Assembly: GCF_002102255.1 (NCBI RefSeq)
Contig: NZ_LQPH01000051.1
Span: 1-60,775 of the forward strand
Origin: Mycobacterium nebraskense
Lineage (GTDB): Bacteria; Actinomycetota; Actinomycetes; Mycobacteriales; Mycobacteriaceae
Direction: 5' to 3'
Length of the DNA: 60,775 bases
The notes beneath the pieces are model-generated. The model ran no database searches. It had not been told where the DNA came from and saw nothing but the letters and a program-made list of their open reading frames with translations. Positions 24,958 to 34,252 of this stretch are shown piece after piece. A program made the translations under genes and the position numbers. How positions within the stretch are numbered: position 1 is the stretch's first letter; every line of letters begins with the position of its first letter.

Positions 24958-25992
24958 ATGGCACCGCCGCGTCCCGGCCACAATAATAGGGAATCCAGTT
25001 ACCCGCCATGGTTTTTGGAATTCCTCGCCGATCGTGCGATACGCAAGCCGTCACCCCATACGATGAGGGCATACCGCCAAGATTTCGACGCCATCGCCAC
25101 TCTGCTTGCCGACATCCCCGAGCAGGTCGTTGATTTGAGGCCCGATGTCCTGATCAAGGACGCGCTGCGGACCGCCTTCGCCACTTACGCGCAGACCCAC
25201 TCGGCCGCATCGATTCGGCGATGCTGGTCGAACTGGAACACGTTGTGCGACTACCTCTATAGCCGCGACGTTATCGCAGCTAATCCGATGTCACTGATCG
25301 GCCGACCCAAAGTCGCTAAGACGCTCCCGAAAGGCCTTGGCGCCGAGACGGTTTCCGGGCTGCTGGCGGCGATCGATCTGGACCAAGGTTCAAGGCGCCG
25401 TTCCGACTGGTCCGAGCGGGACCGGGCTATCGTCCTGACGGCTGTGCTCGCCGGACTGCGGGCAGACGAACTGGTGCGTGCCGACGTCGGCGATATTCGA
25501 CCCACCGATGGGGGAGGCGTCATCCACGTCCACGGCAAGGGAAACAAAGATCGCCGAATACCGATAGAACACGCCCTCATTCGCGAACTCGAGGCGTATC
25601 TGGGATCCCGAGCAGCTCGCTTTCCAGGCACGACAAAGCGGCGGTCCGCCGAAACCGGGCTTGCCGCCTGGGCGGCCACCGCTCCACTATTCGTCGGCAG
25701 CGACGGTAAGCGGATGACACGGGGCACGCTCCAGTACCGGGTACTACGCGCGTTCAAGAAAGCGGGGCTGAACAGTCAACGCGCCGCCGGAGTCTTGGTA
25801 CACGGTTTCCGCCACACCTTCGCCACCGAACTCGCCAACGGGAACGTCAGCGTGTACGCGCTGATGAAGCTTCTTGGACACGACTCGATGGTGACCTCGC
25901 AACGCTACGTTGACGGAGCCGGCGTGGAGAACCGTGCAGCCGCTGCGCAAAACCCGCTGTATGGGCTGATCGAAACCGCTCGGGAACCATAA
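24958..25992 (+). CDS. Tyrosine recombinase / integrase
   Basis: 344 residues from the ATG at 24958 (a TTG at 24922 would cut through the inverted repeat). The N-terminal SAM-like core-binding domain (PSPHTMRAYRQDFDAIATLL) precedes the catalytic domain, in which every active-site residue is visible: R168 (AGLRADEL), K in HGKGNKDRRIP, H282 and R285 (HGFRHTF), H308 (LGHDS) and the nucleophile Y317 (SQRYVDGAG). Xer/phage-integrase class. Likely roles are plasmid dimer resolution or integration of this segment; no tRNA attachment site is nearby. Confidence 0.92.
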   Translation: MAPPRPGHNNRESSYPPWFLEFLADRAIRKPSPHTMRAYRQDFDAIATLLADIPEQVVDLRPDVLIKDALRTAFATYAQTHSAASIRRCWSNWNTLCDYLYSRDVIAANPMSLIGRPKVAKTLPKGLGAETVSGLLAAIDLDQGSRRRSDWSERDRAIVLTAVLAGLRADELVRADVGDIRPTDGGGVIHVHGKGNKDRRIPIEHALIRELEAYLGSRAARFPGTTKRRSAETGLAAWAATAPLFVGSDGKRMTRGTLQYRVLRAFKKAGLNSQRAAGVLVHGFRHTFATELANGNVSVYALMKLLGHDSMVTSQRYVDGAGVENRAAAAQNPLYGLIETAREP

Positions 25993-26095
25993 AGCTCCCC
26001 AGTCTTTCTGCAAGATTCTACGTTACGTCAGGTAGTCCTGATGAACCAGCTCAGTTGCATCAGGATATCTTGACGCACCGACTAGACTCCCATCC

Positions 26096-26731
26096 ATGGG
26101 ATGGGAGCATTCGCTTGGCGACCGTGGCAGCGAATGGCACGAGGGGTTCATGGCCGCCGAGTTCGACGATGGCCGCGGCGCGCTGGGAATTCTCGGCACC
26201 GGAATCCCACCAGGACACCTTGCCGTCGACCAGTATGGCGACGGTACATGGGGCCAGGAGGCGGTGCGCCGACACGGCGGTGACGCCGCGTTTGTGACCA
26301 GGCCCGCCGGCGACGTCGTTGGCTGGCGCGTTATCTGCAACTGCTACGCGCCTGGTGACGTAATGCCCAGGAAACGCTGGGTCAGTCAAGAGCTTTGGAC
26401 GCGCGTTCCCTCCCCGGTGCGACACGATCCCGCTGCCTTTCGTATTTTCGCAGCAGACGACGACGTCCTGGATGTAGTCAGTGGCGGTGATGCGGATGAG
26501 GCGGGCCACGCCGTGTGGTGGAACGAGCACATCAGCGACATCGACGCCGAAGCTGAGATCGCAGCCGCACTCGCGGTGATTCGTTCTGGCGAACGACAAT
26601 TGGATCGGGCCGTCCTGCACGCACGCGGTCGACAGATGTCGTGGGCGAGAATTGGTGCAGCAGCTGGCATGTCGGCGCAATCCGCTCATGAGAGATGGGC
26701 ACAACGTGTGCGAGAGGCATCTCATGAGTGA
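26096..26731 (+). CDS. Hypothetical protein with C-terminal HTH-like segment
   Basis: 211 residues, family not recognised. The N-terminal ~120 residues are mixed alpha/beta with several Gly/Trp (GWEHSLGDRGSEWHEGFMAA). The C-terminal part (LDRAVLHARGRQMSWARIGA, AAGMSAQSAHERWAQRV) resembles a sigma-70 region-4-like or resolvase-type helix-turn-helix. It is the first gene of a tightly overlapping trio; its stop lies within the next gene's first codons (ATGAGTGA). Confidence 0.65.
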   Translation: MGWEHSLGDRGSEWHEGFMAAEFDDGRGALGILGTGIPPGHLAVDQYGDGTWGQEAVRRHGGDAAFVTRPAGDVVGWRVICNCYAPGDVMPRKRWVSQELWTRVPSPVRHDPAAFRIFAADDDVLDVVSGGDADEAGHAVWWNEHISDIDAEAEIAAALAVIRSGERQLDRAVLHARGRQMSWARIGAAAGMSAQSAHERWAQRVREASHE

Positions 26732-27068
26732 CCATAGCCCTACAGGCAGCAGTTGCCCCACGACGTACCGGCTGCTGCAAGGGTTCAGAGCCAGTTTCGA
26801 GGATGGCCCATTGCGGCAGCGGCTGAGTGGGCAGCCCGAATGGCACATGTACGACGACCATGCCGGGCATCTGGCGAGCTTCAGAGGTGATAGCACTGAC
26901 GCCATCAGAAGCGCCATGCGCTTGGTGATGGACCGGGGTGACTTCGGCACTGGTGACTGGTTTCTCGTGGCCTCCGGTGAGTACGAGTTCCGACTTAACA
27001 ATGTCGGCATCGCACTCCGAGCGGAAGCGTTACGTCGGCGTGAGGGAATGGATCACGGTGGTGAGTGA
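26724..27068 (+). CDS. Hypothetical protein
   Basis: 114 residues from the ATG at 26724, overlapping the previous stop by 8 bp. It is a compact acidic/aromatic protein (QPEWHMYDDHAGHLASFRGD, GDWFLVASGEYEFRLNNVGI) that I do not recognise. The tight coupling on both sides suggests a product that works with its neighbours. Confidence 0.6.
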   Translation: MSDHSPTGSSCPTTYRLLQGFRASFEDGPLRQRLSGQPEWHMYDDHAGHLASFRGDSTDAIRSAMRLVMDRGDFGTGDWFLVASGEYEFRLNNVGIALRAEALRRREGMDHGGE

Positions 27069-27718
27069 TCCGGATCTGGCCGCGCACATCTACCCAACCG
27101 GTGCACGACGCGGTGGGTAAGGCCCGCGATCGAGGCGAAGGTGAGCCCGGCGGGTGGCTTCGGCAGGCTGCGACCAGGTTGGCGGCGCTCGCGGACGATC
27201 GCGGGATGACGATCTCTGTCGCCGCTGCGGAATCCCTTTTACGAGAGAGGCTTTCGCGCATCGCGGACCGTCTTGGCATCAGCTGGCACCAGGCGCAGCG
27301 CAGTTTCGACGTATCCGCCCTAGACGCTTTTGCCGACCGGTTAGTGGCAACGTTCGCTACTGAGGAACCTGGCGGTGACCTGTTTTCCCTTCCCCGCACC
27401 GCACAGATCAGCGTTTCCGGGCTCGGCCGGCTTATTGCCGGTCTGGCCGAAAGTCTGCTCGCGTGTGAGCGCACCGCGGCGCTTGAAGACGACGAACGCG
27501 CGGCTCGCCGACTCGAGATCACCGAGCTGCTGTCCGTTGCTGGGCTTATGCAGTCCGAGAGCTCGCAGGGCGATGTGTCTGCTCCCCCGGCTATGTTTCT
27601 CCGCATCGCACGCATCTTCACCACGGTGGCTGACCTCACCGATCAACCCGAACTGGCAAACACGTTAAGGCGTGACGCCATCCGTGCGCGAACTGCTGCG
27701 GTACCTGAAATGAACTAG
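27065..27718 (+). CDS. Hypothetical helical protein
   Basis: 217 residues starting at a GTG that overlaps the upstream TGA (GTGA). Largely alpha-helical with the segment ADDRGMTISVAAAESLLRER and LSRIADRLGISWHQAQRSFD, which has an HTH-like rhythm. No family recognised. Third gene of the 26.1-27.7 kb operon next to the recombinase. Confidence 0.6.
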   Translation: MIRIWPRTSTQPVHDAVGKARDRGEGEPGGWLRQAATRLAALADDRGMTISVAAAESLLRERLSRIADRLGISWHQAQRSFDVSALDAFADRLVATFATEEPGGDLFSLPRTAQISVSGLGRLIAGLAESLLACERTAALEDDERAARRLEITELLSVAGLMQSESSQGDVSAPPAMFLRIARIFTTVADLTDQPELANTLRRDAIRARTAAVPEMN

Positions 27719-28027
27719 ACCAGGTTGGTTCAGTCTTCGATGGCTGTCTCTTTGACCGTGGGCCTAGTCGAAGCCGCCTTCTTCATCAGTCTCGCCGCCA
27801 ATGGATCGCCGGGCTCGACCCATTGGGCGGCCCGAACGGTCCTAAAGCCACTGACGGTTCAGAACACACCGTCAGTGCTGAGTCCTGATCCTGCTTCACG
27901 GCCCAAGACCATGCCCCGTGGTCAGCTCCGCTGATCAACTACATATGTCGTCGGCGGTCGTCACCACGCTCCCCGCCGGCCGCCGCTCGATTCCGCCACG
28001 ACTTGTCGGGCGGCACTTCTACCCTTG
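27719..28027. other. No convincing gene
   Basis: 309 bp. A 69-codon plus-strand frame at 27725 has no ribosome-binding site and no recognisable content. A promoter for the downstream module must lie in this region. Confidence 0.35.
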
Positions 28028-28231
28028 ATGCTTGCGCACTCGCCAGACATCGACGCCGCGCTGACGTGGCTCGTCGCTGTGCGCCGATCGATCCGCGACC
28101 AGGGCGGTGATCCGTCGACCCGCCAGATCGAAGAGCTGCTAGAACGAGAGAGGATTTGCCGCCGATGGGTAAAGGCGCCCGAATCCGAAAGGAGCGCGCC
28201 GAGAAGCGCGACCACGAACCTGCGCAGTTGA
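28028..28231 (+). CDS. Small helical protein overlapping the next gene
   Basis: 67 residues (SPDIDAALTWLVAVRRSIRD, GGDPSTRQIEELLERERICR), with a helical first half that looks coding. Its 3' third overlaps the next gene by 67 bp in another frame, so either the overlap is real or the tail is spurious. Function unknown. Confidence 0.4.
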   Translation: MLAHSPDIDAALTWLVAVRRSIRDQGGDPSTRQIEELLERERICRRWVKAPESERSAPRSATTNLRS

Positions 28232-30117
28232 AGGGCGGGAAGTCCAACCCAAAGCCGACGGGAAATCAGCCGCCGCCATGGCCGCCGTCGGGAAAGATGC
28301 CGCCGTTCGGGCTGGCTGGGGGCTGGCCGTCCGAAGATCCGATCTCAAAGGTCATGTCGTTCGTGAGCTCACAGCCGCAGCTGATCGTGTGCGGCCTCTT
28401 TGGGCTGGACCCAATTACATACGACGAACGTCGCGAACTGCTTGGCGGGGTCAGCCTTTACCACTCCCTCGAGACCGTCGCCTGCGTGCAGGCGCAGTGG
28501 GACGTGGCCTACTCGACCACCCGGGGCGTGCGTGACGTTGAGGGCGACTTCCTCGCCGGCGGGGGCGAGGGTGGCCTGTCCGAGAAGGTCCTCAAACGAA
28601 TCATCATCTATGGCGACATGCTCATCTCGCCCCGCGCGACAGCACAGCTGCAGCGCGAAATCATCGAATACGCGTCGACGGATCACGCCGCGCCGGCGAT
28701 CGATCGCAATACCCTGACGCAGCTGCTGCTGTCGATCACGACGGAGCAAAATCTCAACTCTGAGTTCGCGGGCGACGTGCCCACCACGGATGAAATCGCG
28801 AAGCTTCAGCACAAGCTGCCGAAGATGGGCCTCGAAGAGCTGCATGAATACGCGAAACCCCTTATCCAGGGCGAAATCGCGTCGGCACTCTTCAACGCAC
28901 CGCTGAGGCTCGAGATCGTACTTTCAAACACCTACGATCTGTGGTTCACCAAGTGGGCACCGAGATCTAAGACCACGGGATTGGGCGCGACGCCCGCCGA
29001 GGCCTTCAAGATCGCCACCGAGGTCGAACTGATCGACATCATGCGGCTGGGGCTCCGTATCATCAAGCGCAGCACCAAGAATCAACAGGTTCGGTTCAGC
29101 CGCGATGAACTGCTCGCCGACGGCGCCTCCGAGGCGGCGATCGACTACCTCTTCACTAACATGGCGCTGAAGCTGGACGATTTCAAGACGAAGCTGCAGG
29201 AGGATCGCAACGCCGGGGAAATCGGCCACCAGCGATACACCCTCACGCGGTACCCGTTCCTCGCCATCAACGACAACGCATTCGTCACCATCCGCCACCA
29301 GTGGGCCCTCGACCGCCTCTGCGGCGGCCAGCTCTACTTCGAAGCGTGGGCCAGCCTCCCCGGATCGGCCCGACATCGGTTCAAGACCGCGATGAACGAC
29401 GCCTTCGAACAGTTCGTCGCGGGCATTCTCCACCGCATCGTCGACAAGTGCCCTCATCTACTCGCGATTGCCGACGAGCCCGACATGCAGGCCGCATGGA
29501 CGCAGAAGAAGGGCGTAGAGCCGTCGGTGTGCGACTGGTTGATTCTCGGCAAGGATCACTGCGTGGTGATCGACGCGACAAATCACGCGGTGAAAGAGGA
29601 TGCGGCGCAAGGGCTAGCGACGTGGGAAGCCTACAGCGCCGACGTCGAGAAGATATTCATGGATACCGACCACGGCAAGTACAGTCAGCTGCTATCCACC
29701 ATCGACCTCGTCCAGAAGCACCGCGGCTGGGAAGGCCACAAGGTCGACAACAAAACGATGTACGCCCCGCTGGTCATCGTGCCCGACGCCGGCGTTACCA
29801 ACGGACTGTTGGCTCAGTTCGACATCAATATCCGAAGCGTGAGGGCGTTCAAGCATCTTCAGCCGCAGGTGTACGCACCCGGCATCGTTCCGCTCTCAGA
29901 CCTCCAACTGCTGGAGGGTATGGCAAACATCGGGGCGAAGGGCGGCAAGAACCCCAACATGATGGATCTGATCGCGAAATGGCGCACCGCAGCTTCGAAA
30001 TACGGCATGGCGTCTTTGCAGCTGTACCTCCTCAGCTATGGCGCGCCGACACTGCCGCTGAGCGACCACATCCTGAAGAACAGCGGAATGGTGATCAACC
30101 TGCTCAACGGCAACTAG
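28165..30117 (+). CDS. Large hypothetical protein, possible nuclease-fold component of a defence module
   Basis: 650 residues from the ATG at 28165 (TTG at 28156 is an alternative), preceded by AGAGAGG. N-terminus basic, Pro-rich (KPTGNQPPPWPPSGKMPPFG); the rest is globular. Near residue 450 CDWLILGKDHCVVIDATNHA resembles the beta-hairpin core of PD-(D/E)XK folds, but the usual ExK is replaced by DAT, so catalysis is doubtful. It precedes an AlbA_2-type protein by about 250 bp in the same orientation. Base composition is slightly less GC-rich than neighbours. No known family recognised. Confidence 0.6.
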   Translation: MGKGARIRKERAEKRDHEPAQLKGGKSNPKPTGNQPPPWPPSGKMPPFGLAGGWPSEDPISKVMSFVSSQPQLIVCGLFGLDPITYDERRELLGGVSLYHSLETVACVQAQWDVAYSTTRGVRDVEGDFLAGGGEGGLSEKVLKRIIIYGDMLISPRATAQLQREIIEYASTDHAAPAIDRNTLTQLLLSITTEQNLNSEFAGDVPTTDEIAKLQHKLPKMGLEELHEYAKPLIQGEIASALFNAPLRLEIVLSNTYDLWFTKWAPRSKTTGLGATPAEAFKIATEVELIDIMRLGLRIIKRSTKNQQVRFSRDELLADGASEAAIDYLFTNMALKLDDFKTKLQEDRNAGEIGHQRYTLTRYPFLAINDNAFVTIRHQWALDRLCGGQLYFEAWASLPGSARHRFKTAMNDAFEQFVAGILHRIVDKCPHLLAIADEPDMQAAWTQKKGVEPSVCDWLILGKDHCVVIDATNHAVKEDAAQGLATWEAYSADVEKIFMDTDHGKYSQLLSTIDLVQKHRGWEGHKVDNKTMYAPLVIVPDAGVTNGLLAQFDINIRSVRAFKHLQPQVYAPGIVPLSDLQLLEGMANIGAKGGKNPNMMDLIAKWRTAASKYGMASLQLYLLSYGAPTLPLSDHILKNSGMVINLLNGN

Positions 30118-30372
30118 GCCGGGCGCAGATCGCTGGCGACGGTGCACTAAGCGCTAGTGGAACAATATGGGACTCGACGTTCGTCGGTATCTCGATGCTC
30201 ATTGTTGAACAACGGTCGGCGCCGGCGCCTGAGAATCGATCACACATGCGGGCATCTCTCGCGCGGCGCGACCGTATCGCTGGGCGATGTTCGGTTCCAG
30301 AGATCTGGTTTGACTTTTCGACCGACCGCAACTGCGCGACGCACCGTGGTGGCGGGAATATGCTCGACCGCT

Positions 30373-31929
30373 ATGGGTCTCAACCTAGATACGAGGGCGT
30401 CGTTTCGACGCAGCCACCGCTTGGACAAACTCGTCGAGGCGATTTTTCACGCCTCCTCGACCACCACACCCGAGACCCATTGGGTCGAGTGGAAAAGCAC
30501 CCTGGATTTCTCCAAGGCCAAGGACAAGGTCAGCGCCGCCAAAGCGATCATCGCTTTCGCCAATCGCGACCCGGTGAACGCGGCCCGCGAGTGCGGGGGC
30601 GAAGCGTACCTCGTCGTGGGCGTTTCACCTGTCGGCGTGCTCGACGGCGTCGCGGTACACGACGCGGCCGACCTCGCCGCGATGCTGCGAACCTACGTCG
30701 ACGGACCACACTGGGACGTCGACTACGTCGAGTTCCGCGGGCAACACGTCCTGATCATCACGGTCGCACCACCGCAGCCCGGCGACCGGATCCACTCCCT
30801 GGTCAAGGACTACGAGAGCTACAAGTCCGGAACTGTGTTCCGCCGCGGCATTTCCGGCTCCGAGCCGGCAACCCATCGAGAGCTCAACGAACTGCAGAAC
30901 CGGCTCCTGCAAGACCCCCCGGTCTCTGACAGCGACGCGTTCGACGAGGCAATCAGCAGCGGCAACTACCGTTTGACCGGCCGGCTGCTCCGCAGCGCCG
31001 CCCGTGGTGTGATCGACGCATGCAGCGACCCTGAACGATTCCCACCCGGCTTCGCTAGTCGTGTGCCGACGGAGCAGATCATCCAATACGTCGAGATCGC
31101 TGATGGCTACCGCACGGCCGCAGCGCCTTTGCTTCCTCTCGTCATCGAAGGCTGTCGCGTCGAAAGCGCTTTCCTTGAAGTCGAATATCGACAGCTCATC
31201 ACGGCGCTCGCCGAGCCGAGACCGCTTGCCCAACAGAGCGGTTCGCTCATCACGAGTGTCCGAAACCAACAGCTGGAAGCGTTGGCAATGCTGCCAGCCA
31301 CGCTCACGATGTACGCCGGCACGATCGCGGCAGTTGAACACGAGAACTATCGCGCCGTCCGCACTCTGACCGTCGATGCCACCGTCGATTGGTCCCTTTT
31401 CACGAACCGCAAGGTGGCGGTCCTCGATAAGGCTGGCCCCTGGGAGATTGTCGGCCACGAGCGGCATCTCGGACTTGCCCTACGTGCCGCCCAGACAGGC
31501 GCACTCACCAAACAGCTGCTGGAGGACCTCGCAGCGGGTCGACTTCCGCGCCGACCGGTCTACCCAGTCTCGGATTTCTTGTTCGATGCGCTGCGGTCGT
31601 ACTTTCCCGACCGCACCGATTCCCAGTACATCCGGCTGTTCGATGCCGCCGAGCTCCTTTTCGCCCTTGTTGTCAGCGATCTGGCGGCTCAACGTAACCC
31701 AGGCCTCCTCGACCAACCCTGGCTGGGGCTGTTCGTCAAGCACGCGGCCGAGAGCTACCCCTTCGAGGAGACCGAGGTGGCGCACATGTTGATGGACGCG
31801 CGAAGCGCGGGCGACCAATGGCCACCCCTAGAAGCCGGTCTGTTCGGGGGATCAAAGAAACGGCTACAGGAAGCCGCAGACACCGTGTGGACGGCTACTG
31901 TGGCGCAGCTCCGCCGCGGACCTTTCTGA
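30373..31929 (+). CDS. AlbA_2 / Schlafen-type DNA-binding domain protein
   Basis: 518 residues from the ATG at 30373; the open frame extends upstream to 30157 without a better start. The first ~190 residues match the AlbA_2 (Schlafen AlbA_2) nucleic-acid-binding fold: THWVEWKSTLDFSKAKDKVS, AKAIIAFANRDP, GGEAYLVVGVSPVGVLDGVA, then VDYVEFRGQHVLIITVAPPQ and GTVFRRGISGSEPAT. The C-terminal ~320 residues are helical and unrecognised. AlbA_2 proteins are frequent in anti-phage islands and as regulators. Paired with the large gene upstream, this suggests a two-component defence or stress module. Confidence 0.75.
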   Translation: MGLNLDTRASFRRSHRLDKLVEAIFHASSTTTPETHWVEWKSTLDFSKAKDKVSAAKAIIAFANRDPVNAARECGGEAYLVVGVSPVGVLDGVAVHDAADLAAMLRTYVDGPHWDVDYVEFRGQHVLIITVAPPQPGDRIHSLVKDYESYKSGTVFRRGISGSEPATHRELNELQNRLLQDPPVSDSDAFDEAISSGNYRLTGRLLRSAARGVIDACSDPERFPPGFASRVPTEQIIQYVEIADGYRTAAAPLLPLVIEGCRVESAFLEVEYRQLITALAEPRPLAQQSGSLITSVRNQQLEALAMLPATLTMYAGTIAAVEHENYRAVRTLTVDATVDWSLFTNRKVAVLDKAGPWEIVGHERHLGLALRAAQTGALTKQLLEDLAAGRLPRRPVYPVSDFLFDALRSYFPDRTDSQYIRLFDAAELLFALVVSDLAAQRNPGLLDQPWLGLFVKHAAESYPFEETEVAHMLMDARSAGDQWPPLEAGLFGGSKKRLQEAADTVWTATVAQLRRGPF

Positions 31930-32116
31930 CCAGCTAGTCGCGAGGATGCCTTCGATAGACACTGACTGCCCCGTGCTGGCTCGATGGCGAAACGGCCAGT
32001 CGTCCTGAGTCATGCGACGCAGACCGAATACGCGAACTGCGCTGAGACTGTTCCGGATTCCGCGGTCCCCATCGGCTGGCCACAACCGCTGACGTGGCGG
32101 TGGCACGATAACAGTC

Positions 32117-32356
32117 ATGGATGAGAAGGTGCCCACTGTCAGCGTGCGGTTGTGGCGTGCCGACGCGATCGTCTTGGCCGACTGGCTGGCCCATACTGAT
32201 CTGAACACGGTACCGGTCACCCATCCGGCGCAAAAGCAGGCGCTGGCAGATCTTTTGAGCCGATTTGAATGGGCTGCCGACGAGGACGTGACCGCGGCAA
32301 CTGCCGAAGAGATCGCGGCAGCCCAGGCCGAAGTGGTCCGCGATATGGGTTGGTGA
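32117..32356 (+). CDS. Small conserved-looking acidic protein
   Basis: 79 residues (VSVRLWRADAIVLADWLAHT, ADLLSRFEWAADEDVTAATA). Amphipathic helices and an acidic character; no recognised family. Plausible coding by codon use. Confidence 0.55.
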   Translation: MDEKVPTVSVRLWRADAIVLADWLAHTDLNTVPVTHPAQKQALADLLSRFEWAADEDVTAATAEEIAAAQAEVVRDMGW

Positions 32357-32450
32357 CACACCTGAGCGGGCTGGGCACTCGCCCCAGCACGGTCAGGTAA
32401 ACGATCTGCACATCGCCAGTCCGCTCACTGCGGCTTCTGGCGTACGTGTA
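32357..32450 (-). pseudogene. Fragment of a small protein paralogous to the one at 39.9-40.1 kb
   Basis: Minus-strand SERTGDVQIVYLTVLGRVPSP matches SKRTGDVQIADFTLLVRVPSQ of the intact small gene at 39891-40133. The C-terminal half is missing here. The nucleotide match (cgatctgcac-tcgccagtccgct) is also clear. Confidence 0.5.
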
Positions 32451-32582
32451 GACCGCCGCGCTCGTCACTACCTCGAGGCGGCGCGGTAAAACTCCGAAAG
32501 CCGGGCGGCGGGGCGATATCGTCTGAGGCGGGGGAACCATCGCTGGTCGTTATCCGAGATAGGTCAGGGGCTTTCACACGAC

Positions 32583-33362
32583 ATGACACCTGCAGGCTAC
32601 CCCGATCGCGCCAGACTGGTGGACAACGTGGTGCTGCGGCGAGCCGTGGCAGCGTTCGCCGCCCAGCCCAACCAACGCGGCGCGGTTGAGGTGCTGCGGT
32701 TGTGCATGTACGGGGAGGTGCTGTTGGACATCACCGGCTCTGACGCATTGACCGGTGAACCGTTCGCCACGGGCTCGCACTTGCAATTCCGGGGCGGCAC
32801 TGGCCCCAATGGCGGTTCGGCGCTGTTCTGCTACACCCGCAACGAGGAAATCGCCCGCCTGCACCCGCCCGGTGCGACCACCGCGTCACTGGTTCAGCCG
32901 GCCATCGGGGCGCTGGAGCTGGCCCGAAGCCAGGGCAACGCATGGCTCTACATTGATCCGGCCGGGCCCACATGTGCCCTGTCAGCCCCCGAGATTGATT
33001 TCGCGTTGCGCAACGGCAACAACGAGCGGCTCAAGCAGGCCCTAGCCGACCACACCGACGGGAAAGCCGACAGGCAGGCCGTGGTGCAGGTGCTGCGCGA
33101 CAACGGCCCTATGGTGCTGGCCGGCGATGATTCGCGCGGCGGAGTGGGTGTTCGCATCACCACACATCCGAACGGCACGACGAGCATCTTCGCCTTCACC
33201 AGCGCCCCGGAAGTCCTGGCCTTCAACCCTGCCGACGCGGCCATATCGCTGACGATCGAGCAGGTGGTGCACATGGCCCGCGAACAGGGGCACACCGGGA
33301 TCGTCATCAACCCCGCCGGCCCGTTCCTGTGGGTTTCGTTGGCCGAGCTCCTCGGCGAATAA
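32583..33362 (+). CDS. SseB-domain protein, tandem domains
   Basis: 259 residues containing two copies of an SseB N-terminal-like domain: copy 1 about residues 15-130 (VLRRAVAAFAAQPNQRGAVE, LYIDPAGPTCALSAPEIDFA), copy 2 about 140-255 (NNERLKQALADHTDGKADRQ, IVINPAGPFLWVSLAELL). Each ends with the xINPAGP motif. SseB-like proteins are common single-gene neighbours of secretion and effector loci in actinobacteria; molecular role unknown. Confidence 0.7.
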   Translation: MTPAGYPDRARLVDNVVLRRAVAAFAAQPNQRGAVEVLRLCMYGEVLLDITGSDALTGEPFATGSHLQFRGGTGPNGGSALFCYTRNEEIARLHPPGATTASLVQPAIGALELARSQGNAWLYIDPAGPTCALSAPEIDFALRNGNNERLKQALADHTDGKADRQAVVQVLRDNGPMVLAGDDSRGGVGVRITTHPNGTTSIFAFTSAPEVLAFNPADAAISLTIEQVVHMAREQGHTGIVINPAGPFLWVSLAELLGE

Positions 33363-33559
33363 ACGCGGTTGGGAGTGAAATCAGCTGTGCTCCAATGCAA
33401 TCAGGGCTACGGAGATACGGCTGTTAAACACCTGGGCGTAGGCGCCAAAGCTGGCCGGAAGAGCGACCCGACGTTGTTTGCAAAGGTGCCCATGCTTGTG
33501 GTCAGCTACCGTGCCTGGCCGACGTCATCGACGACAAGTAGCGCACCGACCGCAGCCAG

Positions 33560-34105
33560 TCATCCACCGTCTGTCAGATTGCCGATGGTGGTCGTGGTAT
33601 CAGATGTGGCGATGAACCCGGTGTAGGTCTGTCCTGAGCCGATTCGGCAGGCCAGTGCAATCGTGTCGGTCCATACGCAGATTGCGTCGTCGAATGCGTA
33701 TGCGGTGTTCTTGGGTAGCAGGTTGAGCGGGTGGCCTTCGAACTCGGGCTTACTGCCAGGGCTTGGGTTTTCAACGCTGGTGAACTTGATTGGGCTGACG
33801 ACGGTGCCTGATTCGAACAGGCTCACTGTGTTCGCTCCTCCAGGGGCGCTAGCGAACGGCCCGGTGCAGTTCATCGCATACATCATGCGGTGATTGGATG
33901 ACGTGCAGTACAGGCCGCTGGGTGTGCGGAAGCCGCGCACTGAGTAGGCCAGGCCGGGGCGCACCGTGTAGTCGCTCTCAGATGCCTTTGGGTAGGAGGA
34001 GAAGTCTGGGGCGGCCGGCGCAGCCTGCGCGGCGACCGCCGGGACCGTGGCCAGCATGGCCAGCAAGCCCGCGACCGCCTGGCCGATCCGATTCATGACA
34101 TCCAT
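33560..34105 (-). CDS. Secreted protein, unknown function
   Basis: 181 residues with a Sec signal peptide (RIGQAVAGLLAMLATVPAVA, AQA-A cleavage near residue 28; ATG at 34096 is an alternative start). The mature part has four Cys (YCTSSN, NCTG, ICVWT, ACRIG) that could form two disulfides. Similar exported proteins of this size occur widely in mycobacteria without assigned function. Not part of an obvious operon. Confidence 0.7.
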   Translation of the reverse strand: MDVMNRIGQAVAGLLAMLATVPAVAAQAAPAAPDFSSYPKASESDYTVRPGLAYSVRGFRTPSGLYCTSSNHRMMYAMNCTGPFASAPGGANTVSLFESGTVVSPIKFTSVENPSPGSKPEFEGHPLNLLPKNTAYAFDDAICVWTDTIALACRIGSGQTYTGFIATSDTTTTIGNLTDGG

Positions 34106-34252
34106 TATCCCTGCGCCCCGGTGGTGAACGGACGCTTTTTGATGGGTGGGGACGCCAACAAATGCCTACCGTGATATACGCCTACAGCACAGACTGGATG
34201 AATGAACTGGCATGCTCAACCGCCAGGCAGGCCACTGAAGGGGAGAACGCGC

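Noticed and set aside
29301..30929. 542-codon ORF overlapping two large genes
   Set aside because: Shadow frame: extremely Arg-rich, spans the end of one gene and the start of another in a different frame.
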